Under the pieces are notes generated by a model that did no database searches, was not told the origin of the DNA, and worked only from the letters and a program-made list of their open reading frames with translations. From Aricia agestis (taxonomy: Eukaryota; Arthropoda; Insecta; Lepidoptera; Lycaenidae), in the NCBI RefSeq assembly GCF_905147365.1, contig NC_056407.1, positions 18,521,980-18,585,979 on the forward strand: DNA of 64,000 nt, read 5' to 3'. Shown in pieces: positions 47,201 through 59,200 of the stretch (the first letter of the stretch is position 1; each line of letters begins with the position of its first letter). The position numbers and the translations under genes are program-made.

Positions 47201-50200
47201 CGTTTGCGATATTGCTACACACGTACAATTTGTCGTTCGATTTTAACATCGAGGAGATAAATCGTTACGATAATTGTCCCGTGTATGGCCTACCTTAAGA
47301 TTTAGAAAATATGTGTTTAATTTAAATTGGGTAAAAGTTACATTTGGAAGTGCTGCGGGCAAAGGGCGTGCGTGCGCTTGTGTGCGGACGCATTTGCGTG
47401 CATGTGTAAATTAAAACATGGCCTATTATTAGCTGTTGATATCAATGGCCAATATGTAATAATATTTATCATACCGACATCAGTAACGTTAAGAGTCCGT
47501 ATACGAAATTTTGCCGATTTCGCTCATTTTACAGACGTGATTTAACAGTTAAAATACAGTATTTCTATAAGTTTTAATGCACAACATGTAAGATCATTTC
47601 AATTATAATCTAATGTTGCAGCTAGATTTTTTTTTTTAAGTATCTTTAAATAATCCAACTCAAACCCGCGACAGTTTTGTGATTTTTGCTGTAAAAGGTT
47701 TAGAATATCACCTGTTTATGGATTGTATTGACGTCTTAACGGTATGAAAAAAATACAATGTACTGTTGAGAAAGTCGTCTAGGTATACAATTTTGGAATT
47801 ACTTTTTACCACTTTTAGTACGATCAAATTAATAAAATCAGCGGAAATATTTCGTGTAGTTTTGAAAATCGCTACAGTTATTCCTTGTGATATCCAGATG
47901 AACATGTCAAAAGTCCTCAAGGGTGGGGGGTGAGCTAAGAGTGTAGGGGGGGGTCAAAGGACCCTTTTTTTAGGTTTTTGCTCATAAGTAAAAAACCTGC
48001 ACAAATAGCATTACGGTTACTTCTAGGAAAATTTTCTACATAAAATTTCCTCTAAATTATGTCCTATAAATTTTTTTGTACGGTCGATACTTTAGGAACT
48101 ACAGGGGGGGTCAAATTCCTCAAAAGTGCGAATCTCGAAAATAACACGCCTCGAACGTCCGAGACTAAGAAAACAACTTATTCTGATTCAAATACCTGCT
48201 ATTCACAGATAATTATTATTTGTCCTAGCTGCTATTATTACAAAACGTTAGACTAGTCACCATGGAATTAGGAAGTACTATACAGCTGGAAGGCTTACTT
48301 CATAATTTTGAAATATTAAAATGAACCTTACTTCCATGTGCTAAAGTATTATTTTTATTAACTAATATCTCCTTATAGTAGCGAGCACGAGCGAGAAATC
48401 GATTTTCTTGGTTTGTCCCTTTCGCACAATTGCCATGTAAAATATACGATAATACATTGGTAGTAAATTGAAAAAAGCATTTTTCGTAGAAAACGATAAA
48501 ATAAGGCATAAATATTATATAAACGACATGTTTTAATACTGCGCTTTCCTGCTTCAGTTTAATATTATTTAATTTCAATAATTGTTATTAAACTGAGCTT
48601 CTCAGTTGTGCGATTTTCTTTTAAAATGTCTTAAGATTTACACATAGGCAAGAAGCATGGTTACACTAGTTTGAAAGGGACAGACCAAGATTAATGACCT
48701 CTCGCTCGTCGCATGCTTAATGCACAGTAAGCTTTCCAGCTGTACGAAGTTCTTACTAATTCCATGCTAGTCACTCTTTCCACACGTTTTGTATGTGTGC
48801 CTAATATCGAAGAGCTACGAGCGATAGGGACGACGCTATACGTAAGCAGTGCAAATGCTTCTCTTTCCTTTCTTACCTGGCGCGACACAACTTCAGCTAT
48901 TTACAGGAAAGGCAAAGTGTCAGTTGTTAAGCTATTTGATCAAAAACCAAAAATCAAGGATATTGCCGCCATCTTCTACAATCCAACATCAACATCTGAA
49001 GAAATAGCAGAGTCAGGAGAAAGGATGTTTTGACGATGTATCGTGCAGCCACTGATCAGCTTGATCTTACAGACATCGATACTCAGTTTTTGTCAAATCC
49101 AAACCAGATCTTTCCTCTCTCCCACCTACAAAAGGATCAGCAAAATTTCACTCATTCCGAGTGTTCCACCAAGTACAAGAGTGGTTAGGTAACGCACTGC
49201 CTCCTGAAATGTGGGGATGGAAGCGAGGAGCTGATGGAAACCTCGAGCCTGTTACCACTCATGATCCTCCAGCTCCTGACACCGTGCTGAAGTCAATATT
49301 TTGTCGCTGCAAAAGTGATTGCACTGGTAATTGTGGATGCCGAAAAGCTGGTATCACGTGCAGTCTAGTATGCAACGGCTGCTTGGGTTCGTGTACAAAT
49401 GGCGTACCTGTAGATTTGGTAGATATAGAAGGTGAAGATGATGATGATGTAGTAGAAGAAAATTATTGATTTAATTAAGACTGTCTAATTATTATTTTCT
49501 AGTTTTGAATACATTTTGAAAACATACCAATTTTATTTTATTTATAAAACCGTCTCATTTTTTATACCTATATAAAGTTGAACACTCTGTAACTTCTAAA
49601 GTATCGACCATACAAAAAAAATTATAGGATCAAATTTAAAGGAAATTTTATGTAGAATGTTTTCCTAGAAGTAACCGTTACGCTATTTGTGCAGGTTTTA
49701 GACTTATGAGCTAAAATCTAAAAAAAGGGTCCTTTGACCCCCCCCCTACACCTTTAGCTCACCCCCCACCCTTGGGGATTTTCGATATGTTTATCTGGAT
49801 ATCTCAAGGAATAACTGTAGCGATTTTCAAAACTACACGAATTATTTCCGCTGATCGTCCATTTTCGGCTTAATTTTCTTAGGCTATTTCATATAAAAAA
49901 AACCCTTTAAAAACCAGAAAACCTATAACTGCCCGCTAAATTGGCGATCGTCCTTTTTCATTCGTCTTAAGGCTTAACGACCATATTTTTATATTTCTCT
50001 ACTTTAAATTAATATATATTTTTACAGAGAATCCCCTCGTGATCGAGAACGGTAACTTCTCGTGGGGTGACGACGCTGAACCTATACTCAAGAACATAAA
50101 CATCAACGTCCCGCGCGGCAGCTTGGTGGCCGTAGTGGGGGCGGTCGGCTCCGGCAAGAGCTCGCTGCTGGCTGCCCTACTCGGGGAGATGAGCAAGGTC

Positions 50201-53200
50201 TCCGGAAGAGTTAATACTACAGGTACCCATTTATAAACTACTAACGTTTAAAAGAGGGTGTGAAACTGCTTGGCATATCTTATATCTTTAAACGAGCTAA
50301 CAAGCATGTATCTTGCAGGCACATGCGCGTACGTCCCTCAGCAGGCGTGGATCCAGAACGCGACGCTGCAGGACAACATCCTGTTCGGCAAGCCGCTGGA
50401 CAAGGCGCGGTACGAGCACGCGATCAGCGTGTGCGCGCTCAAACCCGACTTCGACGTGCTGCCCGGCGGCGACCAGACGGAGATCGGCGAGAAGGGTAAT
50501 TGTTGTTAGGCTGTTATTGAGGGCGCCATGTTTCATCTATACTAATAAACTACTTGTTCCGCTAGGTTTCGCCCGCGTAATTTAGGAATGTCACGGAAAC
50601 CGTACATTTTTCCGCAAAAATAGCATATATCCCTTCACGTGGTCTAGTCTTCATGTGTGTCAAATAACATAAAATTGCTCCAGTAGTTCTTAAGATAATT
50701 TTTTCCCCCGTTTTTTTCCACATTTTCCTTTATTTATTTGCTCCTATTAGTCTTAGCGTAATAAAATATAGCCTATAGCCTTCCTCGATAAATGGGTTAT
50801 CTAACACTGAATGATTTTTTCAAATCGGACCAGCTTCTTTCCAGTTTCTTAGATTAGCGCGTTCAAACAAACAAACAAACTCTTCCGTTTTATAATATTA
50901 GTATATACAAACAAACAAACAAACTCTTCCCAATTATAATATTAGTATAGATATGTGGAAGTGTGTCCGTCTGTTACCTCTTCATGCCCAAACCGCTAGG
51001 TGCTGAACCGATTTTGATAAAAAGAATTTTGGCGCAACGGAGTTGTCATCACACACATCTAGTACTAATATAGGTTAAAATACACCTGACGCAGGACGAT
51101 AATGCTGTTCTATCTCGTTTTGTCTCTCTTTCGTGGTTTGCGTCTTCGTCAGTGTACAAACGGCGTGAATAGCTGTAGAATATTCACCTTTAGGTAAAGT
51201 TGCACCTGTGTGGATTATAACTATAGGTCTACCAGAATCTGATGGCAAAAAGTGAGAAAATAAAATGACTCTAGCAATACCGGGGTAATTGGAATAAAAC
51301 ATTTTGACCCTTTTTTCTTCTTTTAGCGGCTGATTCTGTGAGTTAAACATGCAAATATAAAAATTTATCCAATGATCAGGGATATTTTTTGAAAATCTGC
51401 TATCAAAAATTTCCATCAGATCCTGGTAGACCTATACTTTACTTAAAATATCATATCAATATCATAACATCATGACATATTGTAATCAAAAATATCTTGG
51501 TTAAATGAAAAATAATACTGTGTCTGGGCGCCACACTTGCACTGTACTGCAATGAGTAGTTAGTACAATAACGTCGCTTATTGCGCAATACGACTTGACT
51601 TACGGCCACTTTGCGGCCATGCATAGACAAAAGACAATTTTGGTTATTATCTTTTTTCTATGCGTGGTCGCAACCAGTTTGCGTAGTAACCATAAAGTTG
51701 ATATACCTAGCGGAATAAAGAAACAGAGGCCTGAGCAGGAGAGATGTCACTGTCAGTAACAATGCGTGGTAACAAGTGACGTGTGACAGCAGCACTCTTT
51801 TTTTTGACGTCCAGTCGGCACGTGCCGCTCGTTGACAATTTAATCTCATAGAAATCATGTTCAATCATGCTTGTGTAAGTGTATACGTACACATATTTTT
51901 ACAAACAGATGAAACCAATTTCGGTTTCGTTTGACAGCTCGAGATTGTTGCTCTATTCCGCTAGGTATATTAACTTTATGGTCCGCCCAATAGACAAAGG
52001 GCGTATAAACTAGACGATATCGTATATTGCAGGTATAAATCTGTCGGGCGGGCAGAAGCAGCGCGTGTCTCTAGCGCGCGCGGTGTACTTCGACGCCGAC
52101 AACTACTTCCTCGACGACCCGCTCAGCGCCGTCGACTCGCACGTCGGCAAACACATCTTCGATAAGGTGAGCACTAAGCCGTACCACTACAGCGGTATTC
52201 TACCACTGACAGTGCGGTTAACGGTACCATCGAGGAAATTGATTCCTAAGCAGTTGACGGACCTACGTCATGTGGTCGGCTAGTCATTTCAATGTTAGCT
52301 GTGACCTGTCGCCGGTCGGGTGGGTTTGACGTAACGCGACCAAATTACTTAGGTCCGCCATCTGCCTAGGAATCAACTTCTCTGATAGTACATTTATACG
52401 CCAACGTCATAGAGGCTCGTATGAAAATATGTTTGGGAAAAAAAGATATGAAAACGGCCAAGTGCGAGTCGGACTCGCGCACGATGGGTTCTGTACCGTT
52501 ATTGAGCGAATGTTGTGTTTATTGTATGGGGGGGGGGGGGGGTATTAATTTTATTTTAATTTTATTATTAATTATTAAAGTAAAAAATATATAATTAAGA
52601 ATATTGTGAGTATTTCAAGTGCGTACCTGCTACCATTATTGATTACGAGCAAAAAAAGCCCAAAAAAATCAGGTTCTAGCTATAGCGGTTCTTGAGTTAC
52701 AACCTGGAGACAGACGGGCAGACATCTCTCAGTCTCAGTGTAATAGGGTCCCGTTTTTACCCTTTGGGTACACAACCCAAAAAAAAAGGAGTACCTTCAA
52801 GGTCATACATAGCATTGCTAAATATAAATTCATAGCTTCCGTTCCGAATTACATACTTATCAGTAAGTAGTGAAACAGTCCCTTGGGGTGAAGCCAAACG
52901 AGCGTAATTTGTGAGTTGTGAGTCGCAGAATTTATGTCGCGTAAATATCTTTTCATACAAATCACGACTCACAAAATTACGCTCGTGTGAATCAAACAGG
53001 ACTTTTGTATGAAACTTAATGCAGCAGAATTCTGCCGAACCCAAATTCTGCGGCTCACAACTCACAAATTACGCTCGTTTGGCTTCGCCCTAAAACTTTA
53101 TTAATATATAATTATCCAGGTGCTCGGCCCCAACGGATTGCTGCGCGACAAGACGCGCGTGTGGGTGACGCACCAGGTGTCCCAACTCGCGCAGACGGAC

Positions 53201-56200
53201 ATGGTGCTGGTGTTGCGGGACGGCGCCATCAGCGAGGCCGGCACCTACCAGCAGCTGCTGGACAAGAAGGGCGCCTTCGCCGAGTACCTACTACACCATC
53301 TCAGCGAGGCGGAGCGGGCGGAACCGGAGGGTAAGATCGGGTGATTAGCCGCGTACTGATTGAGCGAGCAGCCTCGTGAGGCAAATCCTCGGTCGGTCAA
53401 CACGTACCTCGCCCAAGGCTAACGTACGCCCTGCCTCGCCCGAGCGTGCTCGAGCCTTGCAAGGCTGCTCGCTTGGTTAGTACGCATCTAATAATCAATG
53501 AAGGTTATATGGCGCTATGTAGCCGTAGGTTCTATCGTATCGATTGTCGTGTCAAACAGGAGTCGTGTCGAATAGCTTCCACATGTCACGATATAATAAT
53601 TACTGTCATATGTCTGCCTGACACGACATTTGACACGATAGATAGGCTACATAGCGCCATACAACCTACATTGCATCGCCTCGTTGTGATGCATGTGATG
53701 TGAAATTACCTTAGGTTAGTTGAAAGTTGAAAAGTAAGTTTTATATTGTGTTTTTACTTAAGATAAAAAAAGGTTCAAGTTGTGATGGCACAACATCTCA
53801 ATAGTTACTGCGAGTGAGTCGGTGTCACTGCCGAAGACTTTCAGGGGTCTGGCACACGCATGAGCATTCATTGATATTTTTAGGTGTTATTAAATTATGC
53901 CAAGAGACGAACAAATTATCCGGTAGCCTTTAGTGACGGATCAACTTTTATATCTTTTTTAACTTTAGTCATGCGTGTGTGTAACGAACCACTTATCGAA
54001 GGTTCATCTTTATGTTCATGAAGGTGTATGTTTAATATCAATAAATTCGTTTTAGAATTGGACAAGATTAAGCAAGATCTTGAGAGCAAGTTGGGTTCGG
54101 AGTTCCAGAACAAACTACAGCGCGCGCGCTCCCTGTCCGAGAGCGCCAGCGAGTCAGAACAGGGCGCTGGTATGTTATCTATGCTTCTGATAACGGCCGT
54201 TAGAATATAATATAAACAGGATTTACCGAGCTAAAGTTGGTCTTGGGTACCATTGCTGCATCGGAAGAACAAATGTTATTTCCAAGCTTGCTTAGAAAAG
54301 TTTAAATATCTCTTGATTTTTTTGACAGTGATCCATGCGTCATATAGCTTTGTAAAAAGTCGGCCCTACGTCTTACTTCTAGCTATTTATGTATGCTATA
54401 TAGAAAAATATTAACATATTTTAGACTAAAGTAATAGTTACATTCGAACGAATCTCAAAATTATTAATTTTGTCAGGAGATCGGCGGGAGAGTGTTAAGA
54501 AACGTACACCGGAAATGACACCCAACGAGCTCAAAGAGAAGAACAAACTTATTGAAACAGAAAAGACTGAAACCGGAAGCGTAAGTATTTAATACGCATA
54601 CGCTCGTGCGTGTTCGTTTGCGTACTAATATTTAAAAATGCAGAATAAAGCAATAATATATTATTCATGTTGTATAAAGGATATTCCCCCTTGTTACCTT
54701 TTATAAGACTTTTTTTAATTTCCCCTTTGTTTCGTTCGTTTCGTCTTGACTGGGAGTGTTTGAGTGCAACTGATTGAGGGTAAGTTAAAAAGGTCTTATA
54801 AAAGGTTACGATGCCGGAAAAGGTGGGAAGTAGGGTGGGCCGTGGGACGAATATTGTGTTAGCTCATGTTAACAACGGGTACTAAATAAGCGCGAACACT
54901 GTCTAACAGATATTTATTTTAGAAATAATCATTAAATGTCAATCTTCAATAAAGACTTTAATAATTAACGTCCTAAATTAAGGACTAATTAAATAATATT
55001 AAAACTAATTAATCACAAGGGGAACGCGAACACTATTATCACTTTGGACGTCTATCTTGCAGTGGTCTTGCAAAAAGCCCCTAAACCGCCAAGCACGTCC
55101 GTTTTATTCAGTCCAGTGGCGCCCCTACTCGACATGGCGCCCCACCAGACAGCAAAAACGCGCCAATCAGCGGTCGCGGGATGCCGACTTCTAGGTGCTG
55201 CCAACAGTCACATAATTTTTGAAAGACACACCATATGCTAAACAGTCGGAGAGAAGGGCAAAAATCATCAAAAATTGTGTTACATTACACTTAAACGCTC
55301 CCTCTAGAGCAAATGAGCTGCATAGTGACACTTGTTTGTATGTTCTCAGGTGAAGTGGGCGGTTTACAAGCACTACCTGATGAGCGTGGGCGTGTTCGCG
55401 TCGTGCGTCACCGTGGTCATGAACCTCGTGCTGCAGCTGTTCCAGGTCGGCTCCAACTACTGGCTTGCCGAGTGGTCCAACGACAAGGATATGGTGAGTA
55501 CTATCAGAGAAGTTGATTCGTAGGTTGACGGACCTACGAATCAACATTTGGTAGGATTATGTCAACTTTATGTTAGGGTCAATTCAAACCGCAACGCGAT
55601 GCGTAGATACATTTCTAAATTTGTAATGAATTGACAGTCTTGCATGACGTATCACGCAATTGAAGTCTGTCAAATCCATACAAATTTAGAAATGCATCTA
55701 CGCGTCGCGTTTCAGTCTGAATTGACCCTAAGGCCAGGTTCACGCGGCACAATCCTGCACGTTTCCTGCACTTTTCTTGCAGTATACGTCTTAACGAATA
55801 CATAGTGGCGCATACAATGTATATAGAACCATTCACACGTCGACTGTACTGCAACAAATTGTGTACCGACAAATCCACTACAAGCCATCGCCAAACGAAT
55901 ACAAAAAAAAAACTTGCAGGACAATGCCGTGTGAACCTACTCTAAGTCGTCATCTGTCGGCTGGGTTTGATGCGACCAAATGACGTAGATCCGTCAACTG
56001 CCTATGAGTCAATTTCTTCGATGGTAAAATACGATCGAGTTACATATATAATGTTTGTTTGAGACGCACGTGTCTATATCTCTAGTAAAAAGTCTTTAGG
56101 ACTTATGGACACCTAATGCCTATTTTCACCAACCGCCTTCTAACGCTAAGGCCTAAGGGTTAATGGCCGCTAGGGGACCACCTAGCGGCCATTAACCCGG

Positions 56201-59200
56201 CGTCAATGACGTCAAAACAATTACATGGACTATGACGTCGGGTCATTTTGACCCGAATTTTGTAGATACATTTTTAATTTTTTAATGAAACCAGGCCTGT
56301 CCTTAAAATTTAAAGGGGCAGATCACAAGGGACTCACAAGCGAGCGGTGACGCGCGCGCATGATTTTTTCGTCGCATATATCTACGTACTGATTTAACCG
56401 CTGTGACAGAATCGTAATTAATCTGATAAATATGAACGATTGAATAAAGTCAAAGAAATATTTCAATGAAGTAATTTAAGACTTTAAAATACAAAAAAAA
56501 GATAAAAAAAAAATACACAAACATAGCCAATAAACCAATTTGTTACAAACAAACCGCATACTACATATAAATAAATACAAGTTACTACCCTAAAAAATTA
56601 TGGAGAACCATAAAAGAAATATGTGATATACCCCAATCCAAATCGGATAATTCAGAACTTTTGGTAAATCAACCATCACCACATGAGGCCGTGGATTCCT
56701 TCAATAGGTATTTTGCAGAGGTAGCCCCTAAACTAGCCGCGAATATACAACAAAACACCCCAAAAACAATGGCGACCCTACACAATAAACTTCAACTAGA
56801 CAAACATTACGAATAATCTATTTTCTTATACCCAACCGACATGCTCCTGGCTTAGACTCCTTCTCACCTTCCCTCCTAAAACACAAAAAGAGAGATAACT
56901 TTACCTTTAACGTACATCTGTAACTTGAGTATCGAAACGGGTGAATTTCCAGACTGCTGGAAAACCGCTATAGTGCGACTTATACACAAAACAGGTTAAA
57001 AAAAAAAGATATTGAAAACTACAGACCAATATCTCTGCTACCGGCCCTGTTGAAAATTCTAGAAACGGTCGTAATCAAGCGTCTGGTCAACTTCTTAGAG
57101 AGCCATCGACTGATATCAGACCGTCAGTTTGGTTTTAGGCAGGGTCGCTCTACCGAAGACGCAGTTAAACGGTCTATAGGAGTATTTTTAGACCTCGCTA
57201 AGGCCTTCGACACTGTGTCCATTCCACTCCTTTTGAATAAACTTGAAAGTGTTGGGATTCGAGGAAAGGCCCACTCATGGTTCAAGAGCTACTTAAGTAA
57301 TAGACGGCAAAGGCTAAAAATCGGAAACCACTTGAGTAAGGAACAAAAAATCACAATGGGAGTTCCACAAGGTAGCATTATTTCTCCAACTTTATTTATA
57401 ATTTACATGAACGACATTTTACTGCAAGAAATACCTAACACAGAAATTATATGCTACGCTGACGACACGGTCGCAATATTTCAAGGCAAATGCTGGCGAA
57501 GTGCTTCTCACGCTGCCGAAAGCGGCCTTTTCCGAATCAAGGAATGGCTAAATCGGAACCTTCTCACGCTTAACGTGTCAAAATCCAACTTTGAAGGTTT
57601 TCACATAACCGCCGCCACCAAGCCAACAGTCCACAAAATAAAAATGCACCAAAAGAATTGCCCGGTTTTATCGTTTCCCCTCTTGCAGAGTTGCATCGGT
57701 AAAATACCTGGGCATCCAGATTGATCAAAATCTCTCATTCAGACTACATATCACCAATGTGGCTAAAAGTGTGTATACTGTATAATAAAACAATTTACTT
57801 AGATACTTGTGTGTAAACAAAAGTTACTTTTGAAAAATAGATTGTAAAAATGTTGTTATGTGATAGTTCAGAAATAAAGAATTATTATTATTATTATTAC
57901 TATGTTTAAGTTGTCTGACCAGCTCCTACACTATAATCGAATATAAAACTATTATAAAATATACGTTGGGTTACTAAAATTTGATTATTACTATAAACAA
58001 GTTTGCTGTTAGTAGCTATAGTAATTAAAACAAGATTATTTTTTCTAAAAGGTGACAATCTTGATTTCGTCAGAAAGGGTACCTCTTACGCGATAGAAAG
58101 GGAGCGCACATGTAGGCAAATATAATTGTAGACACCTAACACTGCGCGGTCGGAATTTGAACTTTATAGTATCGCAGCATGAGTTGTTATTTTTTAAACG
58201 GGTTTCACGAGTGGGAATTCTGTTGGTACTACTAATATATATTATGTGATGAAACTAAGTAAGCTACCACAATTTTGTTTATAATTTATTTAAAAAGGGA
58301 ACTTTAATTATGCATAAAATTTAAAAAAACCCTGTGTTATATAAAAAAATATTTTTTTTTCTTGGCTTTCTTCACGGCAGACGCAAAATCAACCTTGAAA
58401 ACTTAACGTGTACGTTAATTTTATATTTTCGCAAAATTTTCTTACCTATGAAGGAAAAAAATTACTGATGAATTTAAAGAGCGGTTTTTATAACTATCTA
58501 ACATGAAAATAAAAAGAAATCAGTCTTCTACTTCCTCATTCAGAGTTATAGAACTACTATAATTATCACAATATGTAATCATGCCCTAGCATATAAAAAT
58601 TGGACATGCTGGGCATGTGTGAAGTGTTTTTTATTTTTTTCTAGATGAACAGACTTCACGTCTTTTGTAAGTTCCACGAATTTTTTCACTTTTACCTAGA
58701 TACGTGGTCTACAAGTTCAATGCCCGAAGCAGCCTGAGACTCGTCTTCTTCAAAGTCTAACTCTTGTAACAAATCTTAAATCCTTTCTGGGCTATCTGTC
58801 TGTCAATGACATTCTTCTTTTAAACTTAAAAAATTAGGCAAAACATTATTTTAATACTAATTAAAGTGAGTCACGAAAATATTACACCGACGATGACGCC
58901 GGGTCATAATGTCCCGTTTTAACTTGACGCGCAAGTCTTGCTGCACACGAGGTATGGCTCTAGCCGTAACAGCTAGGTGGATGGAAGGGGGTTGTATCTC
59001 CAGCTGTACGAAGATTGGAAAACATTCGATTGGCGCTTACAATTAACATTACTTTTGTGTGTGTGTGTGTGTTTGTTTTAAGAGATATTTGACCCGCAAA
59101 GATCGCTAGGGAACACTTAGCGTTAGGAGACCGTTGGTGAAAACAGGCATAAGTCCACCAATTAAGGTTGATGATAAAAACTTAAGAGATAGGTGGTACT

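Larger units (their letters stand above)
47837..49855. mobile_element. 2.0-kb DNA element with 268-bp terminal inverted repeats
   Basis: Arms 47837-48104 and 49588-49855 are reverse complements with modest divergence. They start 'atcagcggaaatatttcgtg' and include G/C runs ('gggtggggggtgagct'). Inside are a smaller MITE (48250-48775) and a broken gene on the plus strand (48866-49469). The long TIRs plus captured coding sequence look like a degenerate DNA transposon. No clear target duplication is seen. It fills most of MRP intron 10. Confidence 0.78.

Noticed and set aside
50297..50585. Several overlapping frames in both directions
   Set aside because: Shadows of MRP exon 12, whose frame carries the NBD1 motifs and correct splice phases.
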